A stretch of DNA of 64,000 nt from Salipiger abyssi (GCF_001975705.1 NZ_CP015093.1:1240001-1304000); one strand, 5' to 3'; positions 9,372-18,573 are shown, counted from the first letter of the stretch. Made by a program: numbers and translations. Notes: a model not told the origin generated them from the letters alone.

Positions 9372-9474
9372 CGAGACGAAAACAGTCCTGCCCCGGGGTT
9401 TCGACGCCCTCGGAGGCATTTCTATCCCCCTCTCTTCAACTCTTGGGTAAGCGCTGTCGCCGCCCCACGCCCGT

Positions 9475-11025
9475 TCAGCTTGACGGGGTGAAGTTCCAGG
9501 GAAGCAGCTCGTCGATCCTGCTGGCCGGGTGACCGGCGGCGATCGCTTCGATGGTCGCCTTAAGATAGGCGAAGGGCTCCACCCCGTTGATCTTCGCGGT
9601 GGCGATCAGGGAAGCGATACGGGCCCAGGTGCGACCGCCTTCGTCGTGGCCGGCGAAGAGTGCGTTCTTTCTCGTCAGGGCAATGGGGCGGATCAGGTTT
9701 TCGACGGCGTTGGAGTCGATCTCGACGCGCCCGTCATGCAGGAAGGTCTGCAGGCCGGCCCACTGGCGATGGATGTAGGTCAGCTTCTCGCCCAGGCGCG
9801 ACTTGGCCGAGATACGCAGACGCTGTGCCTGCAGCCAATTACCGAACTCGGCCACGAGGGGTGCGCTGCGGGCCTGACGGGCCGACAGACGTTGGCCCGG
9901 GCCCATGCCCCGGATCTCGGCCTCGATGCGGTAGAGCTCAGCGATCCGGCGCAGGCCCTCAGCGGCGATTTCCGAGGCATCGCGGTCGAAGACCTCCTTC
10001 AGTTTGCGCCGCGCATGCGCCCAGCAGTGTGCCACCGTGATCGGCGCGCCGCTCTTGCGGGACGGCCGCGTCAGCCGGTCGTAACCGGTGTAACCGTCGA
10101 GCTGCAGGATGCCGTCGAAGCCCTGCAGGATCTGCTCAGCATGCGCGCCTGAGCGGCTGGGCCGGTAGGTGAAGACCACACCTGGCGGGGCATCGCCGCC
10201 CCATCCACGATCATCCCGGGCAAGCGCCCAGAGGTAGCCGGTCTTTGTTCGTCCTCGCCCCGGATCCAGGACCGGGGCCGTGGTCTCGTCCATAAAGAGT
10301 TTGCCGGATGATTTGAGATGCTCGGTTAGCCGATCGACCACGGGGCCGAGGTGGAAGGCCGCAGTGCCAGCCCAGTCCGCCAGGGTGCTGCGGTCGACCT
10401 GGATGCCGGAGCGCGCCAGGATCTGGCTTTGTCGGTAGAATGGCAGGTGGTCCGCGAACTTGGACACCAGCACGTGCGCGACGGCGCCCTCGGTCGGCAG
10501 CCCGCCTTCGACCAGCCAGGGCGCCGCAGGCGCCTGAATGACCCCGTCCGAGCAGATGCGGCAGGCGTACTTCGGGCGGATGTCGACCAGCACACGAAGC
10601 TGCGCCGGGATGATGTCGAGGCGCTCGGTGCGGTCCTCGCCGATCCGGTGCATCTGGCCGCAGCCACATGGGCAATCGAGACTGGTGGGTTCGATGACAC
10701 GCTCGATGCGCGGCAGGTCCGCAGGCAGATGGCCGAGGTTGCGCTGCCGTGTCCGGCGCGGGGTCCTGGTGGAGGGCGCGGCCTGCTCCTTGCGGGTCTC
10801 GACCTCTGCGACGGCCGTTTCCAGGTCTTCGAAGGCCAGCTGCCGGTCGTCATCGCTCAGCTTCTCTGACCGTTTGCCATGCACGACATGGTTCAACTCG
10901 GCCACGAGATGCTCGAGCCGCTGGTTGGCTTCCTTCAGCGCACCGTTCTCCTGCAACAGCGCCAGAACGGCGGCGCGCTGGCTTTCGGGGATCGCGGACA
11001 GGTCGATGGGCGGGGCGCTGGACAT
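9475..11025 (-). CDS. tnpC: IS66 transposase TnpC (copy 2)
   Basis: IS66 DDE transposase of about 516 residues, clearly divergent from the first copy. It shows a leucine-rich coiled coil (LLQENGALKEANQRLEHLVA), HGKRSEKLSDDDRQL, the zinc-binding CPCGCGQMH segment, FMDETTAPVLDPG with the first Asp, LQLDGYTGYDRL with the second and DSNAVENLIRPI with the Glu. The ATG at 11025 gives the usual N-terminus; the frame is open 30 bases further. The frame is intact. Confidence 0.92.
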   Translation of the reverse strand: MSSAPPIDLSAIPESQRAAVLALLQENGALKEANQRLEHLVAELNHVVHGKRSEKLSDDDRQLAFEDLETAVAEVETRKEQAAPSTRTPRRTRQRNLGHLPADLPRIERVIEPTSLDCPCGCGQMHRIGEDRTERLDIIPAQLRVLVDIRPKYACRICSDGVIQAPAAPWLVEGGLPTEGAVAHVLVSKFADHLPFYRQSQILARSGIQVDRSTLADWAGTAAFHLGPVVDRLTEHLKSSGKLFMDETTAPVLDPGRGRTKTGYLWALARDDRGWGGDAPPGVVFTYRPSRSGAHAEQILQGFDGILQLDGYTGYDRLTRPSRKSGAPITVAHCWAHARRKLKEVFDRDASEIAAEGLRRIAELYRIEAEIRGMGPGQRLSARQARSAPLVAEFGNWLQAQRLRISAKSRLGEKLTYIHRQWAGLQTFLHDGRVEIDSNAVENLIRPIALTRKNALFAGHDEGGRTWARIASLIATAKINGVEPFAYLKATIEAIAAGHPASRIDELLPWNFTPSS

Positions 11026-11079
11026 GCGCGGATTATACCGCGGCCAATGCGCCAATGCCCAAACATTCCCGGGGCCGAG

Positions 11080-11433
11080 TCACTCTGCCACAGCCGGTCG
11101 GCGCACCTCCAGCGAGCGCACGCGACGCCAGTCCAGACCGGCAAACAGGGCCTCGAACTGTGCCCTGTTCAGCGTCATGGCCCCGTCGCGGATCGCGGGC
11201 CAGGTGAAGCTGCTTTCTTCCAGCCGCTTGTAGGCCATCACGAGTCCGCTGCCGTCCCAGAACAGGATCTTCAGCCGGTCGGCCCGCTTCGAGCGGAAGA
11301 CGAAGACCGTTCCAGTGAACGGATCTTCCGCCAGAGTAGACTGGACCAGCGCCGCAAGGCCGTCATGGCCTTTGCGGAAGTCGACCGGCTTCGTCGCCAC
11401 CAAGATCCGCATACCCTGCGAGGGCATCAGCAT
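11080..11433 (-). CDS. tnpB: IS66 TnpB (Orf2) protein (copy 2)
   Basis: IS66 Orf2 of 117 residues: MRILVATKPVDFRKGHDGLA, VFVFRSKRADRLKILFWDGS, MAYKRLEESSFTWP and FEALFAGLDWRRV are the family blocks. Overlaps the end of tnpA by a few bases and precedes tnpC by about 54 bases, as is typical for IS66. Confidence 0.92.
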   Translation of the reverse strand: MLMPSQGMRILVATKPVDFRKGHDGLAALVQSTLAEDPFTGTVFVFRSKRADRLKILFWDGSGLVMAYKRLEESSFTWPAIRDGAMTLNRAQFEALFAGLDWRRVRSLEVRRPAVAE

Positions 11434-11837
11434 GGATGCGCCTCCAGCGCGTGGACGATCTCCGCAATGCGGGCGGCTGGCACATCCTGGCCGAGTTCAA
11501 TGATGATCGAGCCCCGGACAATCCTGACTGGTGCCTCGGCACGGGGCCGCTCCGGCTCAGAAGCAGCCGTGGTCTCATCCCGGACGACCAGAGGAGCGAA
11601 AACCGGTTCGTCGATCTCGACTGCGGGCAACACGAGCTTACCCTCCTTGGCCAGCCGTCGCCACGCCGTCAGCTGGCTCGGCATGATCTCATAGCGCGCC
11701 GCGACACCCGACACCGTCGCCCCGGGCTCCAGGGTCTCGGACACGGCCTGCGCCTTCACATGATCCGGCCAACGCCTCTGGCCGGAGGCGAAGACTTCAA
11801 CACCCAGCGCCGTGAGGAACGAACTCTTTGCGAACAT
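11427..11837 (-). CDS. tnpA: IS66 TnpA (HTH accessory protein, copy 2)
   Basis: IS66 accessory protein with a helix-turn-helix: RRWPDHVKAQAVSETLEPGA, then TVSGVAARYEIMPSQLTAWR. The frame is open further upstream to 11915, but the ATG at 11837 gives 136 residues, matching the family and the first copy. The C-terminal segment IIELGQDVPAARIAEIVHAL is also typical. Confidence 0.85.
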   Translation of the reverse strand: MFAKSSFLTALGVEVFASGQRRWPDHVKAQAVSETLEPGATVSGVAARYEIMPSQLTAWRRLAKEGKLVLPAVEIDEPVFAPLVVRDETTAASEPERPRAEAPVRIVRGSIIIELGQDVPAARIAEIVHALEAHPC

Positions 11838-11971
11838 TGCGAAACGCACTCCTTCTCTTCGGATGCGTATCAACTCGCAATGCCTGATCCCGTCGGCAAT
11901 GTGGGGCGGCGACACCGCTTACTGCCATTTTGAGCGAGCTCCTCACATTAGCGACGGGTTGAGGTTAGAGG

Positions 11972-12031
11972 ATGATGGCTATCGCAAGAATGCCGGAACC
12001 CGCGAGAAATCTGCCTATTCCTTCACGCTAA
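11972..12031 (+). pseudogene. Relic of the AraC regulator N-terminus
   Basis: Starting at ATG 11975 the frame reads IARMPEPARNLPIPSR and stops. The complete AraC regulator at 28373 begins SRMPETLRNLPIPSNGD. About 32 of 39 bases match over the shared part (GAAATCTGCCTATTCCTTCA here, GAAATTTGCCTATTCCTTCA there). This is therefore a broken copy of the start of that gene, cut to about 17 codons and sitting right beside the second IS66. No further AraC sequence follows. Confidence 0.65.
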
Positions 12032-12959
12032 AAAATAGCCATCACAGAGCGCGATATTATTTCTGGTGAGATGAGATGGTTTCAATCCGCTTTCGCACCC
12101 GAGAGCTCGGGAATGGACAATAACGCAATCTCCGCCGCTCTTAGCTGGAACACAGAGAGGTCGGTCCGAGATTTCAGGCCGCCGACATCTTTCGCGCACG
12201 CGCGGCCAATTCGTTGCGCCGCACAGCATCGTCCGGGCACATAGTCACCAGTGCATCCCATCGGTGGGCTGATCGCTTGCGAGGTTCCGAGGCCCGAACG
12301 CTGGACCAGTAAAGCGCCCGCTATCCGCGTCAGCTAGTCCTCGCCGCTCGTGCTCCACAGTGAATTGGCCGCCAGAATGGCGGTGGTGGCGTTCGTCACG
12401 ATATGCCATGACCGGGCGGGCGCCGCATTACCGTTACTGGTTGCCGGATATCGCACGTACAACTCCCATTCCCCTATTAAATTTTTATGGAGGATGGGAC
12501 GTACCTCGGCAAAGATTGCGATCTGCGTGTTCACCGAGTATGGAAGAACTGTCAGGGTAGTGGACGTGGACAGCGAACCGGTGCCGTTGATCAACTTACC
12601 CCAGGGCCTCAAGGTCGCCGTTGAAGCTGTCAGACTCAAGGCTCTTCTTAAAATGGCTGCAATCCTTGGGGCCGTGCGTCGCTAGTTCGATATTGGCTAG
12701 CCCCGCCCCGGGCAACTAAGCCGCCCGGAGCGGGTTTGCGATTCCCGACCGTCAACACCCCGACAAGAGAGACGAGGATCATCCCCTTAATGGAACGGCG
12801 GCGATAGCTCGAGCATTCATCCCCGCTGTCCGTGCCCTGCCAGAAGTCTCTAAATCGTCCGAAGATCTGCTGCACCCTTCGGCTCAGCAAGCAGGATAGT
12901 AGACGAAATGACAGCGTCTGGCCATAAGCTGGCGTTACCGTTCAAGGATGCGAACCAAG
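12032..12959. other. Decayed intergenic stretch without an intact gene
   Basis: About 930 bases with no gene I can support. A 101-codon open frame on the minus strand (12334-12639) is partly AT-rich and matches no family I know. Its last part, TNATTAILAANSLWSTSGED, resembles the start of the MobA-like fragment near 16.4 kb (MNATTVIAAAGASTRMG), so it may be decayed sequence of the same kind. A hairpin with 11 of 12 paired bases (12702-12713 with 12723-12734) lies about 230 bases beyond the molybdo-hydroxylase stop and may act as its terminator. Confidence 0.5.
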
Positions 12960-15140
12960 TCACGCACCGCTGGAAAACGGTAGATGGCTCGGAGCGCTCC
13001 CTGTCAGCGCCCGCAGCGCATTTGCGACCGCCGGCGCGGCCATCGGAACACCGATCTCGCCCCCGCCACTCGGCGGATTGCCTGAGTCAATGAGCCGTAT
13101 CTCAATATCCGGTACGTCATACATTCGGATGGGCTCGTAGTCGTAAAAGTTGCTCTGATCGATCTGTCCGCCGGTGAAGGAAGACCTTTCGGACAGGACT
13201 GTGGAGATGCCGAACAGAATCCCGCCCTCGACCTGCGAACGGTAGGATTGGGGATGAACGACAAGGCCCGGATCGACAGCCGCCCAGAAGCGATGGACAC
13301 GGATGCGCCCGCCTTCGTGGGACACCTCCGCCACGCCTGAGGCGAAACCTGTCTTATAGCCGGCAAAAGCAATGCCGTGTGCTTTGCCTTCCGGCGCGTT
13401 GCCGAAGTCAGACATTGCCACAACAGCGTCGAAGACGCTCAGGCCGCGCGGTGAGTTCGCCAGCAGCTTGCGCCGGAAACTCACAGGGTCCGATCCGGCC
13501 TGTGCCGCGAGTTCATCGATAAAGCATTCACGGGCGAAACATACCGGCCCCCAGCCTATTCCGCGCCACGCCGAGAGCCGGGACGCGCGCGGGATCAGCA
13601 GATGTTCCGCGCGAAAGGCGGGAATGTCGTAGTCCCTGGTTTCGCTTCCCTCCATGATCAACGGATCCCGACCGACATCGGGGTCCCACCTGTCAGGCTG
13701 AACGAACTGGAAGGTCGAAGGCGCGGCGATGCGGTGCCGCATGGCGCTCAGTGTTCCTTCGTTGTCGAGGATCGCGTCGAACCGATGGACTGTCGCTGCT
13801 CGCAGCCAGCCCTGCTTGACGTCGTCCTCACGGGTCCAGACCAGTTTGACCGGTCGACCACTGGAACGGGACAGGATCAGAGCATCGCGCAGCAATTCTC
13901 GGGCGAACCACGTCCGCCGTCCGAAGCCTCCGCCCATTTGCATGGCGTTCAGTCGGATACGGTCGGGCGTGGTTCCCAAGACAGCGGCCGCCACGGCGAC
14001 CGATACGGTCTGACTCTGCGTGCCCAACCAGATTTCAGCACCCGAGCCGTCTGCGTCGACCGAGGCAACGGCGTTCAGGGGCTCCATCTGGGCGTGGTAG
14101 ACGTGCTCCGTCGTGTAATGCCGGGTGATGACGCCATCCGCCGAATAGTCCGAAATCTCCTCTCCACGGGCCTCCCAGACGACCGAGTCGGCGTCCAAGT
14201 CGTCCACGACGGCAGCAAGATTCTCGAGTTCCGTTTCGCTATCGGCGCTACGGAACAGCGAGGTCTCGGACCAGGTGACATCCAGGACATCGCGACCGGC
14301 GAGGGCCGCCCAGAACGAACGTGCCAGAACATTGACGGAATTCGGCAGGGCGATGACGTCGATGACGCCGTCGACGGCGCGGGCCGCTTCATCCGAATTG
14401 ATCGTCGGCGTCTCGCCCTCGACCGGGGCCAGAAGCTGGACGGCGTAGACCATGTCCGGCAGATTGACATCAATGGAATACTGCGTCGCCCCGGTGGTCT
14501 TGTCCGGGATGTCGAGACGGTCCACATCGGTGCCGATGATTGACCATTCGGAACGCGACTTGAGGCTATCCTCAGCGATTTCTCCGGCTGTCGTCGCGAG
14601 CACGGGAAGAGAAGCGACTTCGCCGTAGCGCATCGATTGTCCGCTGGCTTCGTGCAGAACCGTGCCCTGTCGGGTCGTAACTTCTTCCGCGGAAACGCCC
14701 CAGTGCGCAGCAGCCATTTGCCTCAGGATCTGCCGGGCTTGGGCGCCGGCGCGACGCAAACCGGTGAAATACCCTCCCACCGTATAGCTCCCGGCCGTAT
14801 AAAGAATGCCGCCGATGGCAGGGTTTCCGTAGACTCCGGCAAGGTCGTTCCCGACCTGTTCGGTGGAAACAGTGCTCCAGTCCGCATCCAGTTCTTCAGC
14901 GACGATCATAGGAAGCGATGTGTTGACACCCTGACCCATTTCGGCACCGCCGAACATGATTTTGGTACGGTCATCAGGCGTGATGGTAACCCAGGCGTTA
15001 ATCTGCCCGTCGGGCATCGGTTGTGCCCCGGACTGACGGCCCAGGACAGCAACGCCGCCACTGCTCAGGAGCGCGAACGTCAATGCCCCCGTGCCTCCGA
15101 GAAATCCGCGCCTTGTCGGGCTGAGGAGTGATCTTTCCAT
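12960..15140 (-). CDS. Tat-exported molybdopterin dehydrogenase large subunit (IorB/CoxL-like)
   Basis: Large subunit of a xanthine-dehydrogenase-family hydroxylase, 726 residues, of the periplasmic isoquinoline 1-oxidoreductase/aldehyde oxidase type. The N-terminus TRRGFLGGTGALTFALLSSG is a twin-arginine signal. Cofactor-binding segments are GGAEMGQGVNTSLPMIVAEE, HAQMEPLNAVASV, QMGGGFGRRTWFARE and WRGIGWGP. The final GGGEIGVPMAAPAVANAL carries the expected active-site glutamate. It lies 3 bases after a 2Fe-2S subunit and a c-type cytochrome gene on the same strand, so electrons probably flow from Moco to 2Fe-2S to cytochrome c in the periplasm. Substrate unknown (aldehyde or N-heterocycle). 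Confidence 0.9.
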   Translation of the reverse strand: MERSLLSPTRRGFLGGTGALTFALLSSGGVAVLGRQSGAQPMPDGQINAWVTITPDDRTKIMFGGAEMGQGVNTSLPMIVAEELDADWSTVSTEQVGNDLAGVYGNPAIGGILYTAGSYTVGGYFTGLRRAGAQARQILRQMAAAHWGVSAEEVTTRQGTVLHEASGQSMRYGEVASLPVLATTAGEIAEDSLKSRSEWSIIGTDVDRLDIPDKTTGATQYSIDVNLPDMVYAVQLLAPVEGETPTINSDEAARAVDGVIDVIALPNSVNVLARSFWAALAGRDVLDVTWSETSLFRSADSETELENLAAVVDDLDADSVVWEARGEEISDYSADGVITRHYTTEHVYHAQMEPLNAVASVDADGSGAEIWLGTQSQTVSVAVAAAVLGTTPDRIRLNAMQMGGGFGRRTWFARELLRDALILSRSSGRPVKLVWTREDDVKQGWLRAATVHRFDAILDNEGTLSAMRHRIAAPSTFQFVQPDRWDPDVGRDPLIMEGSETRDYDIPAFRAEHLLIPRASRLSAWRGIGWGPVCFARECFIDELAAQAGSDPVSFRRKLLANSPRGLSVFDAVVAMSDFGNAPEGKAHGIAFAGYKTGFASGVAEVSHEGGRIRVHRFWAAVDPGLVVHPQSYRSQVEGGILFGISTVLSERSSFTGGQIDQSNFYDYEPIRMYDVPDIEIRLIDSGNPPSGGGEIGVPMAAPAVANALRALTGSAPSHLPFSSGA

Positions 15141-15143
15141 GAT

Positions 15144-15596
15144 TCAACCCTCCTGTGCGGCGCGTTCAACCGCTCGAACAATCCGGGAATAGGTGGCGCA
15201 GCGGCAGAGGTTGGCCGACATTTCATCCACGATCTCATCGTGGCTGGGCTGGGGCGAGCGGGCCAGCAGCGCGGCCGCGCGCATGATCTGGCCGGATTGG
15301 CAGTAGCCGCATTGCGGAACCTGTTCGGCGACCCAAGCCCGCTGCAAGGGGTGATCCCCCTCGGCCGACAAGCCCTCGATCGTGGTGATCGCGCTCCCCT
15401 CGGCACCCTTGACCGAGATCTGGCAGGAGAACATGGCTTCTCCGTCCAGATGTACGGTGCAGGCGCCACACATTCCCGCACCACAACCATAGCGCGTCCC
15501 GGTTAGCTTCAGTTCGTCCCGAAGCGCCCAGAGCAGCGGCATGTCGGGAGCGACGTCGATCTCTACCGTTCGACCATTCACGTTCAGACTAACCAT
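15144..15596 (-). CDS. (2Fe-2S)-binding subunit of molybdo-hydroxylase (IorA/CoxS-like)
   Basis: Small iron-sulfur subunit of 150 residues with two clusters. The plant-ferredoxin motif is [20 protein letters not shown] with a further Cys in FSCQ. The C-terminal helical domain has [10 protein letters not shown] and NLCRCATY. The ATG at 15596 follows AAAGGGA; the frame is open 12 codons more. It has no signal peptide, as expected if it is co-exported with the Tat-bearing large subunit just downstream. Confidence 0.93.
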   Translation of the reverse strand: MVSLNVNGRTVEIDVAPDMPLLWALRDELKLTGTRYGCGAGMCGACTVHLDGEAMFSCQISVKGAEGSAITTIEGLSAEGDHPLQRAWVAEQVPQCGYCQSGQIMRAAALLARSPQPSHDEIVDEMSANLCRCATYSRIVRAVERAAQEG

Positions 15597-15648
15597 ATTG
15601 GATCCCTTTGTTTTGTTTTTGCGTTGAAGCACTTCCGATTCAGCGTCT

Positions 15649-16212
15649 TCACTCGGACTTCTCGGCGGTCTCGTGGTCTCGGAGAAGGTCGATGATTGCT
15701 TCCCGTTGCGCAGGGTCCGTGACGCGGACGGCCATTACTGTGCCCGGAACGGTGCCTCGAGGGTTTTCAAGAAATGCATCGAGCGTCGGCGCGTCCCAGA
15801 CGAGGTTTGACTCTTCCAGAGCGCGAGAATATCGGGCACCTTCGACGCTCCCGGCGGGTCGCCCGAACACGCCGGAAAGCGAGGGACCGGCCCCGCGACC
15901 CCCTTCGTCTAGACTGTGGCAAGATGCACAGCGTTGTTGGAAGAGGCGCTCGCCATCGGCAGTCTGCGCCCGCGCCGGCAGCACCACTAGGCCGGAGGAC
16001 AATACGAGGAGCATTGTACCGACCCAAATCGCAGGTCGGCGGGCCAGTCCAGCAGAACGCGACCCCCCAACGAACCATTCGGCGCGCGCCGCACCGGCGC
16101 GATTCTGGATGTGGGTGGAACCGGAGACCTCGAACGCGAACGACCTCCAACCGGGACATATCGCTCGGGCCCTGGGGGACACACGCTCGCGCAGCGGTGG
16201 CTGGTTTTTCAT
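15649..16212 (-). CDS. Exported c-type cytochrome
   Basis: Class I cytochrome c with a single haem site CASCH, an N-terminal hydrophobic export segment ([17 protein letters not shown]) and the downstream [16 protein letters not shown] typical of small cytochrome c550/c2-like proteins. A methionine candidate for the sixth ligand is in VMAVRV. The open frame begins at 16212, but the signal peptide suggests a start nearer 16014, which would give about 121 residues. It is a clear paralogue of the cytochrome at 30882. It is likely the electron acceptor of the adjacent molybdo-hydroxylase. Confidence 0.8.
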   Translation of the reverse strand: MKNQPPLRERVSPRARAICPGWRSFAFEVSGSTHIQNRAGAARAEWFVGGSRSAGLARRPAIWVGTMLLVLSSGLVVLPARAQTADGERLFQQRCASCHSLDEGGRGAGPSLSGVFGRPAGSVEGARYSRALEESNLVWDAPTLDAFLENPRGTVPGTVMAVRVTDPAQREAIIDLLRDHETAEKSE

Positions 16213-16477
16213 GGGCAGGGTTCCCTTTCCGTTGCCGTGATCGTTAGCTGTACATTCCGTTCGCGATCTGCGTGCCCAAAGCTGGCAAAGAGTTGCCCGA
16301 AACTACGAAGATGAAATGTCGAGCTCCTGACCGAGGCGCTTCGGGCCGCATAGTTCAAGTCTCCGACGGTGGGCACGACCAGCTCAGCCGAATAGCCGTC
16401 CACAATCCGCAACAGCTTGTCCTCGCCCCCATTCGCGTCGAAGCGCCAGCGGCAGCAATGACGGTGGTGGCATTCAT
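16213..16477 (-). pseudogene. MobA/MocA-like nucleotidyltransferase fragment, frameshifted
   Basis: From ATG 16477 the protein begins MNATTVIAAAGASTRMG, the nucleotide-binding start of molybdenum cofactor cytidylyl/guanylyltransferases. After a run of five Gs the frame shifts. In the next frame it continues GEDKLLRIVDG, the matching KLL segment; one extra G would restore GASTRMGGEDKLLRIVDG. The remainder decays into unrelated sequence and runs into the cytochrome gene, so the gene is truncated besides the shift. Moco cytidylyltransferases often accompany hydroxylases of this type, which fits the location. Confidence 0.6.
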
Positions 16478-17100
16478 CGCGAGCCCAATGCGATGGAAGA
16501 AATCTGCTTGACCGGGCTCCGGGAGCCGCGGCGTGTGATCCGATAAACGGAGGCGGGCGGGACGTTGAACATTGTTCCGCCAATGCGGCGGGCTTTGAGC
16601 CCAAGTCGATCCAGGATGGGCCGCGGTACGGGACAACGGGGGCCGTAGGTGAACTGATAGAAGGCCCCTTGCGGTCGAAGATACGCAAAACCGCCTTGAA
16701 GGATCGCAATCACCATACGCGGCGACATGGATAGAAGCCCCAGGCCGCTGACAATCGCACCGACCGAAGCATGCGGAAACAACTGAAGTTTGGAAAGACT
16801 CGCAGCATTTGCTTGCACGACACGCGCAGTTGGGAACCTCTGCTCCAAAAGTATCGCGAACTCTTGCCCAAACTCGATGAGCGTCAGATCCTTCTGGGCG
16901 AGCCCACGATCCAACAGCGCTCGAGTGAAGACTCCGGTTCCGGGCCCGAGTTCTAGTACCGGCGCGTGGACGACATCGATTTCACTCGTAATGAGTTTGG
17001 CGAGAGATCTGCCTGACGGCGCAACGGCAGCGACGCGCAAAGGGTCCTTGAACCACGCCTGAAAGAAGCCGAATGCATCGGCCACGCGTTCTTGTTTCAT
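16474..17100 (-). CDS. SAM-dependent methyltransferase, phospholipid N-methyltransferase-like
   Basis: A 208-residue methyltransferase with the SAM-binding motif VLELGPGTGVFTRALL and LTLIEFGQEFAILLEQRFP, then VVQANAASL and GAIVSGLGLLSM. The pattern (WFKDPLRVAAVAPSGRSLAK at the start, FTYGPRCPVP and LGLKARRIGGTMFNVPPASV at the end) matches bacterial PmtA-like enzymes. The start ATG overlaps the stop of the DedA-like gene upstream (ATGA), so the two are translationally coupled. That fits a role in membrane lipid modification. The stop slightly overlaps the MobA-like remnant. Confidence 0.8.
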   Translation of the reverse strand: MKQERVADAFGFFQAWFKDPLRVAAVAPSGRSLAKLITSEIDVVHAPVLELGPGTGVFTRALLDRGLAQKDLTLIEFGQEFAILLEQRFPTARVVQANAASLSKLQLFPHASVGAIVSGLGLLSMSPRMVIAILQGGFAYLRPQGAFYQFTYGPRCPVPRPILDRLGLKARRIGGTMFNVPPASVYRITRRGSRSPVKQISSIALGSR

Positions 17101-17813
17101 AGGAGTTGATCTCGAACACTGTTTGCACCGGAGCGGCGGCACGACCGACAGCGCAGTACGGAAAGCGGTCGCCAAGTCCCGCGTGACAGAGCATTCAAGT
17201 TCGGGCGGGCTCGGACCCGTCGAGCGATGCAGAATAACACAGCCTCCAGCACGAACAGGCAGCTGAGCGTAATCAGTGCGAGAACAGTCGTATTCGACGT
17301 CTCAATCGAATACGAAGCATAGAATCCGATGCCGATGAAGAGACCGTTCCAGACCGCAACACCTGCCCCTGTGGCGACCAAGACGATACGCGAGTTCCCG
17401 CGCAGAAAGGCCGCGAATGCCGGCGCGAACAGCCTTATCGTTGGCACAAGCTGTAAAACGAAGGCGAGCGCGATCTGATTTCGGCGGAAGGAGACGATCC
17501 AGAGATCAATGCGATCAGCCGGCATTCCGAAAAGACCGCTCGCCCTAGTGAGGAGGCGCGTCGATTGTGCATCGCCAAGTCTCCGGACGGTGTGAAACCA
17601 GACGGCGCAACCTAATACGCTGCCCGCGACCGTCGCGAGGAACGCGGCTGGCAGCGACCAAGACTCGCTCGCTGCGCCAATACCTACCGCCATCAGCACT
17701 CCGTAGGACGGCATCACCGGCACGAAGCGCTCCGCCAAACCGATGGCAAAAAGGCCGAAAAGGCCGTAGGCGCTGATCCACGCCATAGCTGTACCTACTG
17801 GGTCTAGATCCAT
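17097..17813 (-). CDS. DedA/VTT-family membrane protein
   Basis: Inner membrane protein of 238 residues with about five hydrophobic segments. It carries the DedA pattern GLAERFVPVMPSYGVLMAVG and a second conserved block, FRRNQIALAFVLQLVPTIRL. DedA proteins act as lipid scramblases/flippases linked to undecaprenyl phosphate or phospholipids. The ATG at 17813 follows GAGG at good spacing; longer starts exist. It is coupled by ATGA overlap to a phospholipid methyltransferase-like gene, which supports a lipid-related job. Confidence 0.82.
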   Translation of the reverse strand: MDLDPVGTAMAWISAYGLFGLFAIGLAERFVPVMPSYGVLMAVGIGAASESWSLPAAFLATVAGSVLGCAVWFHTVRRLGDAQSTRLLTRASGLFGMPADRIDLWIVSFRRNQIALAFVLQLVPTIRLFAPAFAAFLRGNSRIVLVATGAGVAVWNGLFIGIGFYASYSIETSNTTVLALITLSCLFVLEAVLFCIARRVRARPNLNALSRGTWRPLSVLRCRSCRRSGANSVRDQLL

Positions 17814-18040
17814 AGGCAGATCCTCTTGCATCGGCGGCCGGGGTCGCATTCGCCGGCATGTATGGGGACGCTTCCGCCGTCACTGCGAAGTTCGGAAGTC
17901 TTCCGAATTGTGGCGGCAAGTGCTCTCTATGTCGTGGCGGAACGCTCCGTATGCGCCGCTCCGCAGTTGTTTCAGTGGTGATCGAGAGGTACCGCTGGCG
18001 TCGCCTCGAAACGGCGTGAATACTCAGTCGGTCAGGTGCG

Positions 18041-18517
18041 TCATTCCGCGCGCCGTTTGAAAACGATCGTAGCGCCTGCCATCGGCACACCACGATATGC
18101 CCTTAAACGAAGAGTATCGCCTTCAACTGTTGCGCGCGCTGAACCTGTTCGACCCGCATTGGCCTGATAGATCACACCATCCTCCCAGCGCTGCTCACCA
18201 GCGTTCCAGACAAGGCCAGATACAAAGTCGACATCCGCTAAGGACCGGGACCTGAGCGAAGGATCGGGATTCATCTCGTCCTTCTTCAACGTCGTCCCAT
18301 CGGCCTCAACCACAAGGGCGCCGTAGATGAACCGGGCCGCATAGGTATCACCGGCGTCGTACATTCTGATGATCAGATTGCCGTTCTCGCTGGCCCAGGT
18401 TCCGATGATCGCGTCCTCCGGTACGCCTTGTGCATGGACTTTAAGGGACGGCCAAAATGGAGACATCCCCGATGAAAGAATGACAACAGTGACCAAGATT
18501 CTAAGTCGATTTGACAT
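18041..18517 (-). CDS. DUF2147-like exported protein
   Basis: A 158-residue protein with a cleavable signal (LRILVTVVILSSGMSPFWPS, ending near HAQG) and the DUF2147 layout: IIGTWASENGNLIIRMYDAG, then GLVWNAGEQRWEDGVIYQAN and TLRLRAYRGVPMAGATIVFK, a lipocalin-like beta barrel. The family has no proven function. It sits between the molybdo-hydroxylase at 18574 and the DedA gene, all on the minus strand. Confidence 0.75.
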   Translation of the reverse strand: MSNRLRILVTVVILSSGMSPFWPSLKVHAQGVPEDAIIGTWASENGNLIIRMYDAGDTYAARFIYGALVVEADGTTLKKDEMNPDPSLRSRSLADVDFVSGLVWNAGEQRWEDGVIYQANAGRTGSARATVEGDTLRLRAYRGVPMAGATIVFKRRAE

Positions 18518-18573
18518 ATTGATAAGTCCAGCTGGGGTTGGGAGTTAGTTGCTATTACTTGTGCTGGCGAGCA

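Larger units (their letters stand above)
9447..11922 (-). mobile_element. IS66-family insertion sequence (copy 2)
   Basis: A second, different IS66 element of about 2.5 kb, read on the minus strand. Its ends are near-perfect inverted repeats: GTAAGCGCTGTCGCCGCCCC at 9447 and, reversed, GTAAGCGGTGTCGCCGCCCC ending at 11922. Flanking octamers ACTCTTGG and TGCCATTT do not match, so the target duplication is missing here too. It has the standard three genes and no passenger. Confidence 0.88.
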
